Positions 54,604 through 63,212 of a stretch of DNA of 64,000 bases are shown here, one piece after another. Every line of letters starts with the position of its first letter. The stretch's first letter is position 1. The DNA comes from Halobacteriovorax sp. DA5 (lineage in GTDB: Bacteria; Bdellovibrionota; Bacteriovoracia; Bacteriovoracales; Bacteriovoracaceae), in the NCBI RefSeq assembly GCF_002903145.1, contig NZ_PPDJ01000003.1, forward strand, positions 310,001 to 374,000, in the 5' to 3' direction. The notes beneath the pieces are model-generated. The model saw only the letters and a list, made by a program, of their open reading frames with translations. It was not told the DNA's origin and searched no databases. Both the position numbers and the translations under genes were made by a program.

Positions 54604-55152
54604 GTGAATGATTTAAAGAAACTTGTTATTCTTGCCCAAAGCGGTGATGCACAGGCTTATCACGTCTTTTTGGAAACCGTATCGCAAACAATAAAACGCA
54701 TTGTTTCTTTTAAGGTTTTTAACGAGTCACATCGCGACGATATATGTCAGGAAATCTTAATAAGTATTCATCATTCACTACCGACATACTCGCCAGATCG
54801 ACCGATAATGCCTTGGATTAATTGTATTATTGAACGTCGAATAATCGATTACATTCGTAAATACACGAAATTAGAAGAAAGAGAAGAAATATTTGATGAG
54901 GCCGTCACAAAAGAGGCTAATGCATCGAATAATACAATAGAAAGAGTTGCGCTCGAGCAGCAGCTAGAGCTGTTGATTGAAAAGTATCTAACTGACGAAT
55001 TGAGTAAACCGCTTCTCATGGCAAAACTTGAAGGGTTAAAAACGAAGGAAATCTCACAAGAGCTCGGAATTAGCGAGGCTGCGACACGAACGAGAATTTC
55101 TCGTGCTATGGCAAAGCTAAAAAAAGCGGTTAGGATTAATAATGGAAAATGA
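54604..55152 (+). CDS. ECF sigma factor (SigF-like)
   Basis: 182 residues from GTG 54604. Region 2 (RDDICQEILISIHHSL, followed by YSPDRPIMPWI and RRIIDYIRK) and region 4 (LEGLKTKEISQELGISEAATRTRISRAMAKLK) are clear, with no region 3, as in ECF sigma factors. It overlaps by 11 bases an NrsF-type anti-sigma gene, as in the Caulobacter SigF-NrsF pair that responds to metals. No ribosome site is visible before the GTG. The downstream bufferin-like gene has a matching promoter. Confidence 0.92.
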   Translation: MNDLKKLVILAQSGDAQAYHVFLETVSQTIKRIVSFKVFNESHRDDICQEILISIHHSLPTYSPDRPIMPWINCIIERRIIDYIRKYTKLEEREEIFDEAVTKEANASNNTIERVALEQQLELLIEKYLTDELSKPLLMAKLEGLKTKEISQELGISEAATRTRISRAMAKLKKAVRINNGK

Positions 55153-55759
55153 AAAGTTAATAAATTCATTAGTAAGTGACTTGAGGCCAGTAAAGAGATT
55201 GGCATCGCCAAGTCTTAGGACATTCTTTTGGCTTATTCCACAAGTCGCGATTAGTTTAATTGCAATTTCGATTAGTTCACCAATTGACTTTAAGTATATG
55301 CAAAATGCACATTTTATTATCCAAGTAATTGTTGCCCTAATTGCACTTGCCATTGGTTCTTACTTTGGTTTTGCTAATACTGTACCTGGTCTATTAAGTG
55401 AGAAGAAAGCAAAGCTTATTTTCGTACCATTTATTATTTTATTCGCTCTTATTATCTTTAATCTTTTATTTCCTATTGGCCTTGATTCGGCCCATGAGCA
55501 TCGAGCAAATTGTTATCAAGAATTGAGTGTTCTTATGATTATTGGATTTGCTCACAATTACTATATGCTTAAGAAAGGCTTTATCGCTTTTAATAATGCA
55601 ACTGTAGCGACAAGCTTATTAACAAGTGGGATGATCCCATTAGTAATTCTTTACTTTGGTTGTTCATTTTCGACAAAGCATCTAGTTATTTCTCATTATC
55701 TACCAATCTTGGTTATTACAACTTTAGGTATGATAATTTTTAAATTTACAAAAAAATAA
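55142..55759 (+). CDS. nrsF: NrsF-family (DUF1109) anti-sigma factor
   Basis: 205 residues with six predicted membrane helices after a short N-terminal cytoplasmic part (LVSDLRPVKRLASPSLR), which in DUF1109 proteins binds the sigma factor. Two Cys residues, one in HRANCYQEL and one in YFGCSFS, lie in extramembrane or membrane-edge positions and could sense metal or redox state. It is cotranscribed with the ECF sigma gene by overlap. Confidence 0.85.
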   Translation: MENEKLINSLVSDLRPVKRLASPSLRTFFWLIPQVAISLIAISISSPIDFKYMQNAHFIIQVIVALIALAIGSYFGFANTVPGLLSEKKAKLIFVPFIILFALIIFNLLFPIGLDSAHEHRANCYQELSVLMIIGFAHNYYMLKKGFIAFNNATVATSLLTSGMIPLVILYFGCSFSTKHLVISHYLPILVITTLGMIIFKFTKK

Positions 55760-55767
55760 AGTAGAAT

Positions 55768-55793
55768 GTAACAATTTTAATTTTATATTCGAA
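55768..55793 (+). promoter_or_regulatory. SigF-type ECF promoter upstream of the bufferin gene
   Basis: GTAACA (55768-55773), 16 bases, CGAA (55790-55793). The Caulobacter SigF consensus, as I recall it, is GTAACC-N16-CGAA, so this is one mismatch with exact spacing. It lies between nrsF and the bufferin gene and predicts a leader of about 45 bases. Confidence 0.6.
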
Positions 55794-55844
55794 TAATTGA
55801 GTAAGAAGGAATTTAGCTTCTTAAAAAAAATAAAGGAGAATATT

Positions 55845-56138
55845 ATGAATTCTAAAAAGTCACTATTAATGGGTGCCGCTGTTGCTGGTCTAATGATTTC
55901 ATGTACGGGAACAGAAACTAAGATGCCAGAAACGGCTGCTAATGAAGTTATGTGTTACGGAGTAAACTCTTGTAAAGGTCAAGGGGCTTGCCACGGTAAA
56001 GTTGATGCTTGTAATGGAAAGAATGGCTGTCAAGCAGAGCTTAAGTGTGGTGGACAAAACTCTTGTAAAGGTAAAGGCTTAGTCAAGCTTACAAAAGAAG
56101 ATTGTGAAGCTAAAGGCGGAAAAGTAGCTGCAAGGTAA
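55845..56138 (+). CDS. bufA: Cys-rich bufferin-like MNIO substrate, lipoprotein type
   Basis: 97 residues from ATG 55845 (AGGAG upstream; the longer in-frame GTG at 55797 lacks a site). A signal peptide ends in a lipobox-like LMISC, unlike the usual cleavable signal of bufferins. The mature peptide has eight more Cys at near-regular spacing: MCYGVNSCKGQGACHG and on, with CX5CX5CX6CX5CX5CX5C, then EDCEAKGG. Known BufA peptides are modified by a DUF692 enzyme to bind copper. The next two genes encode that enzyme and its partner. Confidence 0.82.
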   Translation: MNSKKSLLMGAAVAGLMISCTGTETKMPETAANEVMCYGVNSCKGQGACHGKVDACNGKNGCQAELKCGGQNSCKGKGLVKLTKEDCEAKGGKVAAR

Positions 56139-56141
56139 GAA

Positions 56142-56960
56142 ATGCAAAAGTACGGTGTTGGATTAAGACATACACATTTTCCATATTTGGAAAGTGAACA
56201 CTCGAAGTCACAAGAAGGTGTCGAGTGGTTTGAGGCTCTTCTCGAAAATTATATGGGAACTTACGGGCGACCATATAAAATGCTTGAGAAGATTAGGGCC
56301 GATTATCCAATAGCGTTTCACGGAGTCTCTTTATCAATTGCCTCTAGTGAAGAATTAAATTTCGATTATATGAAAAAGGCAAAAGAGCTATATGATAACT
56401 TCGATCCTTTCGTGACGAGTGATCATATGTGTTGGACAGGGCATGCCCATTCAAATTTACACAATCTTTTGCCTTTTGCGTATACTAAGGAAAATCTTGA
56501 ATTCATTGCTGATAAGGTAATGAGAGTTCAAGACTTTTACGCAAGAGAGATGGCCTTTGAAAATCTATCGGCCTATTTTACTTTAAATAAATCGACAATG
56601 AGTGAAGCCCAGTTCTTAAATGAATTGGCCAATAAAAGCGGCTGTAAAATTCTTTTAGACTTTAATAATGTCTACGTAAATGCAGTAAACCAAAAATTTG
56701 ATGCAGCTGAATTTTTTGAAACAATTGAGACCAAGAATGTTTCTCAAATACATCTTGCTGGTTACTCTGACTTAGGTACACATCTTTTTGATACTCATTC
56801 TCATCCCGTTCACGCCGAGGTGTGGCAATTGTTTAAAAAGTATTGCCATAAATTTGATGTTCCAATTCTTCTAGAATGGGATGAAGACATTCCTGAATTC
56901 CCAGTTTTAGAAAGAGAAGTCTTAAAAGCAAAAGAGATTTTTGAAGGGGCCTTATTATGA
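56142..56960 (+). CDS. bufB: DUF692 multinuclear iron oxidase (MNIO)
   Basis: 272 residues. The TIM-barrel MNIO family modifies Cys residues of precursor peptides to thio-oxazole-type groups. Metal-site and family motifs: VGLRHTHFPYL, FHGVSLSIAS, TSDHMCWTG, FENLSAYF, LLDFNNVYVN, HLAGYSDLGTHLFDTHSHPV and LLEWDEDIP. It starts three bases after the bufferin gene stop and overlaps bufC by four, so all three are translated together. Confidence 0.92.
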   Translation: MQKYGVGLRHTHFPYLESEHSKSQEGVEWFEALLENYMGTYGRPYKMLEKIRADYPIAFHGVSLSIASSEELNFDYMKKAKELYDNFDPFVTSDHMCWTGHAHSNLHNLLPFAYTKENLEFIADKVMRVQDFYAREMAFENLSAYFTLNKSTMSEAQFLNELANKSGCKILLDFNNVYVNAVNQKFDAAEFFETIETKNVSQIHLAGYSDLGTHLFDTHSHPVHAEVWQLFKKYCHKFDVPILLEWDEDIPEFPVLEREVLKAKEIFEGALL

Positions 56961-57709
56961 ATCATCATGATTTTCAAAATAAGTTCCTGAAGGGGGTTCT
57001 TTCGAAAGATATATCTCACGATATTATGAATGAAATGATTCCTATTGGTGAATTATCAAATGAACAAGTGATGGAAGTTTATCAAAATGACTATCGTGCA
57101 CGCTTACAAGAAGTTATTGGTGATAATTTTGAAACATGTTGGTTTGTCATAGGCGATGATGACTTCCTTGATATTTCACTGGCCTATGTTGAGTCTAGGC
57201 TATCTGAATTTACAAATCTACTTTATTATGGAGATGACTTTCCCGAGTTTATTTCTTCACGTGTAAAAGAAGTTTCTTTTATTAGAGAACTCGCAGAGTT
57301 TGAAAAAAGATTTTGGAATTTATTTCATCAAAGAGACAATTCAAAATCGTTTATTCCTCAAGAATTTGGAGAAGGAATTTTTGAAATTCCTTTAAATTTA
57401 AAAGATACTTTCTCTCTTTTTTCTAGTGAAGTTCAGTTATCTGAGCTTTGGCAAATGAGAAAAGGTGATAGTGACAAGAGTTATCATGATATTCAAAATA
57501 ATGAATTAACAATTCTCTATAAGAGAGATGAGAAAATGCAGATTCAAGTGATCTCAGAGGGGATCTTTGAACTCATTACAAACTTAAAGAATCATCAAAC
57601 AATCTTTGAAGCTGTCGAAGAAATTGAGGAGGATAAATTAAGTGATCCAACTTTGTGGTCAGTTTTCTTCAATCTTCTTGGTTATATTGCCGAGATCAAA
57701 GGCAAATAA
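56957..57709 (+). CDS. bufC: DUF2063-family partner protein
   Basis: 250 residues. The N-terminal helical domain (FLKGVLSKDISHDIM, VMEVYQNDYRARLQEVIGDNFETCW) fits DUF2063, the partner that presents the precursor peptide to the DUF692 enzyme. A winged-helix-like C-terminal part follows. It overlaps bufB by ATGA and, at its 3' end, the convergent pseudouridine synthase gene by 51 bases. Confidence 0.88.
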   Translation: MNHHDFQNKFLKGVLSKDISHDIMNEMIPIGELSNEQVMEVYQNDYRARLQEVIGDNFETCWFVIGDDDFLDISLAYVESRLSEFTNLLYYGDDFPEFISSRVKEVSFIRELAEFEKRFWNLFHQRDNSKSFIPQEFGEGIFEIPLNLKDTFSLFSSEVQLSELWQMRKGDSDKSYHDIQNNELTILYKRDEKMQIQVISEGIFELITNLKNHQTIFEAVEEIEEDKLSDPTLWSVFFNLLGYIAEIKGK

Positions 57710-58348
57710 ATCGTTGGCTATTTTAAGACAGTCTTCTGTTACTGGGGACTCGATGACGATATCTTCTTGAGTGATTGGATGCTTAAAACATAATTTATAA
57801 GAATGAAGAAAGATTCGGTAGAACTTATAATCTTTCCTAAATTGATTGTTAATCGACGAATGGCCATATTTCGCATCACCAACTAGGTTGTGCATACGAC
57901 GAGAAAAGTGCTTTCTTATTTGATGCTGGCGACCTGTGAAGATTTCAATCTCAACAAGACTGTACTCTTCATTTGTAGCGAGTCTTTTAAATGCTGTCTT
58001 CGCATCTTGAATACCCTTGTCTGTTTTAATTGGAAAGTCGTACACGCCTTCTTCTTCCGCTACGCCCTTAACCATTGCAACATAGTGCTTTGAAACATTG
58101 TCACTATTCCATTGCTCCTTCATAAGCTTTGTTGCTTCCTTTGATTTTGCAAAGAGAACTACACCTGAAACTGGTTTATCAAGCCTGTGAATAGGAAAGA
58201 GATAAATATCTGTTTGTTTCTTTAGCGATCTTAGAAGACTTCTTCGATCAGAGCTTCTGGCCTTAAAAGGGTGGACTAAAAGATCACTTGGCTTTGTGGC
58301 CGCTATATAGTGATCATCTTCAAATAGGACTTGGATTTTATTCTTCAC
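57659..58348 (-). CDS. RluA-family pseudouridine synthase (TruC-like)
   Basis: 229 residues. The catalytic domain has the nucleophilic Asp in FPIHRLDKPVSGVV and the FTGRQHQIRKHF motif; no S4 domain. Compact size and the HxLH-type ending fit TruC, which modifies tRNA position 65, but RluA-type rRNA modification is possible. The last 51 bases overlap the convergent bufC gene. Confidence 0.87.
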   Translation of the reverse strand: MKNKIQVLFEDDHYIAATKPSDLLVHPFKARSSDRRSLLRSLKKQTDIYLFPIHRLDKPVSGVVLFAKSKEATKLMKEQWNSDNVSKHYVAMVKGVAEEEGVYDFPIKTDKGIQDAKTAFKRLATNEEYSLVEIEIFTGRQHQIRKHFSRRMHNLVGDAKYGHSSINNQFRKDYKFYRIFLHSYKLCFKHPITQEDIVIESPVTEDCLKIANDLFAFDLGNITKKIEEN

Positions 58349-58449
58349 GAGTAAATATATATCAGATTTGATCGAGGTAAGTATATGAAATTTTAGGAAG
58401 TCTTACTCTTTTACTAAGGTACTGCTTATAAGTTACCGATATTTGAGAT

Positions 58450-59856
58450 GTGAGAATATTAAGAGAGAAACTATTTTTTATTTTATTTATATGTGTGGGC
58501 CTTTCGCTGCCTTCCATGGCATCTGAATCGGGTGTTCTCTATCGCAATGGAGCGACAACGATTTCGTATGACCGCAGTAAAGATCAATTTATCTTTAGAG
58601 ATGAAAAATCAGTTTCAGAATATTCAAGATTTCGCTACAACGATTTAATTCTCGAAAAATTTCATCGTATTCCTATCGAGGATCACGGGGAAGTCGAAAG
58701 AAGATTAAAAATGGTAAAGAAAACGTACCATCTTTCAGCTCCCGCTCCTGAAGAAATTTTACAGGAGAGTCTGGCCGTTGCTTCAAAAATTAATGAGGCA
58801 GATGATTATGGCTGTGGGGATTCGAGAATTAATATCGGAGATGACCAAGTTGCTTATACGGCAGAGATTGAAATAGAAAAGCTTGATGTTAAGAAAGAAG
58901 GCTTCTTTGGCCTTGGAGAACTTGAGGGTGCCGAGTTTGAATTAAATACTTCAAATGATAATCCATTACATGGAGGATTAATGGCCCTTGGGATAACTAA
59001 CTTCAATGAGCGTGATGGTATTGAAGGGGATGATCGAGGTCTGACTTTTGGTGCAAAAATTTCTGCTAAGTTAAAATTTGAAAATGGTGAGGTCCTATTT
59101 AGCTATAACTCGAGGGCCTATACTAAACTTGTTGAAAAATCTTGTGGAGTCGTTGAAATCCATGGACGTTTATACGAGAGGTTCTGCTATCAAAACGACG
59201 ACGGTACATGGAATCAAGAAGGATTAAATAGAGACGATATTGACCTTAGTGTTTATCGATTAATAGGTGATGATAAAAAGAGCTTTGTCCAACTTGGAGC
59301 AGGTTTAACAATCCTTGACGACAATGGGCTTGCGATGAATACGCAAAGAGCGTGGCATAAAATGTCTAAGTCCGCGGGAACGGTTCAGTATAAGAACTAC
59401 GGTCATATGGATCAAGTGGTATCACCAAAAGCACATTTTAAGGTTGGAAAGATCTATGATTATAAAAATGAAGAGGGGACGATTTCAACAACCTCTCAAA
59501 TCTATACTGGTGGACAACTTTCTCATATTAGTGGAAACGAAAATTATGTCGGCTTAGGTGGCGAGTTTAAAGTTAACTTCAAGCCACAAGATAGTAACGG
59601 TAAATTTCCAGCGGTAGAAACTCGTTTCTACTATGACGGCCAATATACACAAGAAGGTGAATTAAATCATTACTATGGTGTTGAAGCTAAAACAAATGTC
59701 TATACAACGAAAAAGTCTGTTATCTATATTAAAGCGGGTATGGGAATTGAAGATGATCAGTATACTCGCCAATACGAGAATTATGGAAAGTCTTTTCTTA
59801 ATCGTAATTTAGATATTCAGCACTACTTAGGAATTGGTATAGAAAAAAGGTTCTAA
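58450..59856 (+). CDS. Outer-membrane protein, unknown
   Basis: 468 residues from GTG 58450, a weak-site start. A signal peptide ends MASES-like near residue 25. An N-terminal region with a CGDSR segment precedes a C-terminal strand-rich region (alternating aromatic/polar residues) ending KRF, the terminal Phe of outer-membrane barrels. A DDRGLTFG segment recalls LpxR lipid A deacylases only faintly. No function is assigned. Confidence 0.7.
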   Translation: MRILREKLFFILFICVGLSLPSMASESGVLYRNGATTISYDRSKDQFIFRDEKSVSEYSRFRYNDLILEKFHRIPIEDHGEVERRLKMVKKTYHLSAPAPEEILQESLAVASKINEADDYGCGDSRINIGDDQVAYTAEIEIEKLDVKKEGFFGLGELEGAEFELNTSNDNPLHGGLMALGITNFNERDGIEGDDRGLTFGAKISAKLKFENGEVLFSYNSRAYTKLVEKSCGVVEIHGRLYERFCYQNDDGTWNQEGLNRDDIDLSVYRLIGDDKKSFVQLGAGLTILDDNGLAMNTQRAWHKMSKSAGTVQYKNYGHMDQVVSPKAHFKVGKIYDYKNEEGTISTTSQIYTGGQLSHISGNENYVGLGGEFKVNFKPQDSNGKFPAVETRFYYDGQYTQEGELNHYYGVEAKTNVYTTKKSVIYIKAGMGIEDDQYTRQYENYGKSFLNRNLDIQHYLGIGIEKRF

Positions 59857-59875
59857 GCAAAGCAAAGAACCTTTT
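59845..59875. terminator. Bidirectional terminator overlapping a stop codon
   Basis: AAAAGGTTC (59845-59853) pairs with GAACCTTTT (59867-59875); the stop codon of the outer-membrane protein gene lies in the left arm/loop. It also serves the convergent mscS. Confidence 0.7.
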
Positions 59876-59891
59876 GTATTTATTATGGTGA

Positions 59892-60716
59892 TTATTTTTC
59901 TTGATAGATATGAACATCTCTTTGAGGAAATGGAATCGTAATCCCTTCTTTATCAAACTCTAGTTTTACATTCTCATGCATATCAAACATAACTTGCCAG
60001 TAGTCCGCAGACTTTACCCATGGCCTAACAGCAAAGTTAACTGAACTATCTGCAAGAGCAGCAACTGCAACGACAGCTTCAGGTTCATCAAGTACCATTG
60101 GATGCTCTTTTGTAAGTCTCATTAGAACTTCCTTGGCCTTCTTGATATCGTCTCCGTACCCAATTCCAAAAGTCATATCAACGCGTCTAATTCCTTCAGC
60201 TGAGTAGTTTACAATACTTCCAGATGAAAGTGATCCGTTTGGTAGAATGACAGTTTTATTATCTGCAGTATTTAAGATTGTGCAAAATAGTCCAATCTCT
60301 TTTACCTTACCAATAAACCCTTGAGCTTCGATTACATTTCCAACTCTAAATGGCTTAAAGAATAGAATAAGTACACCACCAGCAAGGTTACCAAGAGCTC
60401 CTTGTAGAGACATACCAAAAGCAAGACCTGCAGCACCAAGCATTGTAATGAAACTCGTTGTCTTAACTCCCACCATTCCAATGATAGTGATGAATAGTCC
60501 AATTTTTAGAGCAATACTTACGATTGAAGTGATAAAACCTCTTAGAGATAATTCAACTTCTTTCTTTTGTAGCGCTTTATCAACTAATCTATCGATGAAA
60601 TTGATAACTTTAAGTCCGATAATTAGGACGACAATTACTTTGATAAATTGAATTCCATACTCAGCAGCATGATTCATTAATTTTTCAATATTGGCTTCAT
60701 TTAATAATTCTTTCAT
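59892..60716 (-). CDS. mscS: Small-conductance mechanosensitive channel MscS
   Basis: 274 residues, the size of E. coli MscS. Three N-terminal helices; the pore helix has the Gly/Ala pattern (LGAAGLAFGMSLQGALGNLAGGV), then the cytoplasmic beta domain FKPFRVGNVIEAQG and KTVILPNGSLSSG. It releases solutes on hypo-osmotic shock. Eight bases after the DUF481 gene, so cotranscribed. Confidence 0.95.
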   Translation of the reverse strand: MKELLNEANIEKLMNHAAEYGIQFIKVIVVLIIGLKVINFIDRLVDKALQKKEVELSLRGFITSIVSIALKIGLFITIIGMVGVKTTSFITMLGAAGLAFGMSLQGALGNLAGGVLILFFKPFRVGNVIEAQGFIGKVKEIGLFCTILNTADNKTVILPNGSLSSGSIVNYSAEGIRRVDMTFGIGYGDDIKKAKEVLMRLTKEHPMVLDEPEAVVAVAALADSSVNFAVRPWVKSADYWQVMFDMHENVKLEFDKEGITIPFPQRDVHIYQEK

Positions 60717-60724
60717 TTATTCTC

Positions 60725-61423
60725 CTAAAAATTCGCCAAAAGACTAATTGTTGTTTTGTAATCGTGTTGATCTCTTCCTTCAACTGGCTCGTTTTCGTAT
60801 TCCCAAATAACACCAGCTTTTAAAGAAAAAGTACTATTAATTAACATACGAATAGATGGCTCCATATTAATAATGTAATTTTCACTATTCTTTAGACTCG
60901 GAATATATTCTAGCCAGTAACGAGCATTCACACCTTTTCGAAGTTCCTTACTAATTTCATAATACGCACGCAGTTTTTGTTCGTGGCTATCTGGCTCATT
61001 TTGAACAAAATTTTCTCTTGTATAACGATAACCAAGTTCAGCAAACATTTTATAATCATCTTGATCGTAGAACTTATACTTAAAACCTATTTCCATGTTA
61101 TTTCTGGCCCAAAAACCTTTAAAGCGATCCGACTCAAATAAGTCGCCAAGATAGATATCTACATTTTTTGAAAGTACGTGATCAAGTCTTAGTAGGGCAC
61201 TCCATTTTTCATCATCAACAATTTCGTCGGACTCACCATAAGAGTATGTCCCATTAAAAGTCAGGGTATTGGTATCCCATTTATAAGAGTTACGTGATGC
61301 AAAGTCATATGTCTTTTTGTTAGTATTTCCACCAGAAGCAATAAATGTTACTTCATCTTCTGATTTAAATTGTGCATGAGTAAATTGGCCTACGATAAGG
61401 GCCAAAAATAGTAATTTCTTCAT
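60725..61423 (-). CDS. DUF481 outer-membrane protein
   Basis: 232 residues with a signal peptide ending FTHAQ. A beta-barrel of the DUF481/YdiY (salt-induced outer-membrane protein) type, with repeated amphipathic strands (for example NTNKKTYDFASRNSYKW and KFYDQDDYKMFAELGYRYT) and a terminal Phe (LLANF). Cotranscribed with mscS; both may belong to osmotic adaptation. Confidence 0.87.
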   Translation of the reverse strand: MKKLLFLALIVGQFTHAQFKSEDEVTFIASGGNTNKKTYDFASRNSYKWDTNTLTFNGTYSYGESDEIVDDEKWSALLRLDHVLSKNVDIYLGDLFESDRFKGFWARNNMEIGFKYKFYDQDDYKMFAELGYRYTRENFVQNEPDSHEQKLRAYYEISKELRKGVNARYWLEYIPSLKNSENYIINMEPSIRMLINSTFSLKAGVIWEYENEPVEGRDQHDYKTTISLLANF

Positions 61424-61733
61424 AACAAAATCCTTTTTAAAAAAACTATTCTATGTTCATTGTTAATAATAATTATCCTAAATTCTGTCTATTTATCTTA
61501 ACTACGATTAACTCTTTTGTACAATTCAACCTTTAGCAAAATAATGCCAATAATCATTGGTTTGAGATAATGCTTATTTGAAACTAGTAATTATTTGGCC
61601 AACAATTACAGAAGCTTAAAGACTGATAAAAAAACTAGATTAATAATAGTGGGATTATCGGCAAAATGGAGTAAATGTTTGTAGGAAGTGTTTTTCTCAA
61701 TTAAAATTAATTAATTGCGAAATTGGAGCTGTA
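61424..61733. other. Intergenic region with divergent promoters
   Basis: 310 bases with no gene. It holds the start regions of the DUF481-mscS operon (minus) and the cheX gene (plus). TTGTAG (61679-61684) and TAAAAT (61702-61707), 17 bases apart, point toward cheX. A short inverted repeat CCAATAATCATTGG is at 61547-61560; nothing else recognised. Confidence 0.5.
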
Positions 61734-62207
61734 ATGGAGTTAATCGAACCTTTTTTAAACGCTTTACTTGAAGTGTTTAAAAAGCAACTAAATATCCCTC
61801 TTCTGGCAGGAGAGGTCCATCCAAATTATGAATTCAAGGATGTTGTTGATATTGTAGGACTTATTGGAATTAGTAGTGAAAAGATTAACGGAGAGTTAGC
61901 ACTATGTTTTAATAAGGATAGTTTTTTAACTATTTATAACACAATGTTTTCTGAAAACCAGACAGAGCTAAATGAGGATATTTCAGATTCAGCTGCTGAA
62001 TTTGTTAATATGGTTTTAGGTCAGGCCAAAGCTGACATTAATAAAATAACAGGACTTACTGTTGAAAGAACAACACCGGAAGTAATCATAGGGGAGAGTA
62101 TTAAGAATGATCGAATAACAGGACCAAGAACTGTTACGATTCCATTTGAGCTTCCTGTTGGTATGAATAAACAAGTATTTTATATGAGCCTAACAATCGA
62201 AGAGTAA
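61734..62207 (+). CDS. CheX-like chemotaxis phosphatase
   Basis: 157 residues. The fold and motif DSAAEFVNMVLGQAK (ExxN) match CheX/CheC phosphatases, which dephosphorylate CheY-P. Further KINGELALCF and a repeated strand pattern support it. No other chemotaxis gene lies in the window except the response regulator 19 kb away. GGAG lies five bases before the ATG. Confidence 0.85.
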   Translation: MELIEPFLNALLEVFKKQLNIPLLAGEVHPNYEFKDVVDIVGLIGISSEKINGELALCFNKDSFLTIYNTMFSENQTELNEDISDSAAEFVNMVLGQAKADINKITGLTVERTTPEVIIGESIKNDRITGPRTVTIPFELPVGMNKQVFYMSLTIEE

Positions 62208-62210
62208 TTA

Positions 62211-63212
62211 ATGCAAAAAAAAATATTTCTAATTTCCTTTCTATCTATTTTTCTATTTATTTCATGTAACAAAAATGTAGCGCCTAAAGCTGATTTAAAA
62301 TATTGGAATGATACTGCGGTAACAAATAAGATTAAAACTTATTTGAAAGATATTTCTGATGAAAAATCTAAAAACTTTATTCCTGTTAGTGAAAGAATTG
62401 CTGTTTTTGATAATGATGGAACACTTTGGGGCGAGTACCCGATGTATGTTCAATTTATTGCGTTGTTAGACTTCTATAAAGACATCATTGTTGGAAAGTA
62501 TGATCGACCAAATGCCTTAGTTGATGAAGTCCTTAAGCAGTTTCCTAATGTTGAAGATAAGGGCAAGCTTTATCAGGCCCTACTTGATATGCAAGCTGGT
62601 GTTACTAATGACGAGTATATGGAATACATGGCAAAGTGGTTAGAGACTAAGAAGCACCCAAAGTTAAATAAGAAATACACAGAGCTGATCTACGCTCCAA
62701 GTGTTGAGCTAATGAGAACGCTTGAAGATTTTGGTTTTAAAGTTTTTATCGTAACAGGTGGGGGAACACACTTTGTTAGGGTTCTAAATAATATTGTATA
62801 CGACCTTCCTTCATATCAAATTGTTGGAACAAAGTTTGGTAAGAAGTTTTCTGAAAATGGAAAAGTCGAATTTCAAAATGAGGCAAAGCTTGCTTTTTTA
62901 AATGACAAAGAAAATAAGCCTGTCGGTATTCTAGAACATATTGGAAAAGTTCCTGTATTTGTTTTAGGGAATTCAGATGGGGACTTTGCAATGGGGAAGT
63001 ATGCTACTTTAAATTCAAAATATAAATCATTTGTTGGTATTATTCATCACGATGATAGTGCACGTGAGTTTGCCTATGATAGAAAATCACACGTTGGTAA
63101 ACTTGATAAGGTTCTAACTGAAGGTGATAAATACTTTGTAAATCTAATTAGTATGAAAAAAGATTTTAAGCAGATTTATTTTTCTGAATCAGATAAAGGC
63201 CATCGCGAATAG
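62211..63212 (+). CDS. HAD-family phosphatase lipoprotein
   Basis: 333 residues with lipobox LFISC near residue 19. HAD motifs: I in IAVFDNDGTLWGE (DxD nucleophile/general acid), II in FIVTGGGTHF, III/IV in FVLGNSDGDFAM. It is therefore an extracytoplasmic phosphatase attached by lipid to a membrane; substrate unknown. Three bases after cheX, so likely cotranscribed. Its end overlaps the convergent O-methyltransferase by 47 bases. Confidence 0.87.
   Translation: MQKKIFLISFLSIFLFISCNKNVAPKADLKYWNDTAVTNKIKTYLKDISDEKSKNFIPVSERIAVFDNDGTLWGEYPMYVQFIALLDFYKDIIVGKYDRPNALVDEVLKQFPNVEDKGKLYQALLDMQAGVTNDEYMEYMAKWLETKKHPKLNKKYTELIYAPSVELMRTLEDFGFKVFIVTGGGTHFVRVLNNIVYDLPSYQIVGTKFGKKFSENGKVEFQNEAKLAFLNDKENKPVGILEHIGKVPVFVLGNSDGDFAMGKYATLNSKYKSFVGIIHHDDSAREFAYDRKSHVGKLDKVLTEGDKYFVNLISMKKDFKQIYFSESDKGHRE

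Noticed and set aside
58450..59856. LpxR-type lipid A deacylase identity
   Set aside because: Only one short segment is similar; the N-terminal TDR-type active-site pattern was not found.
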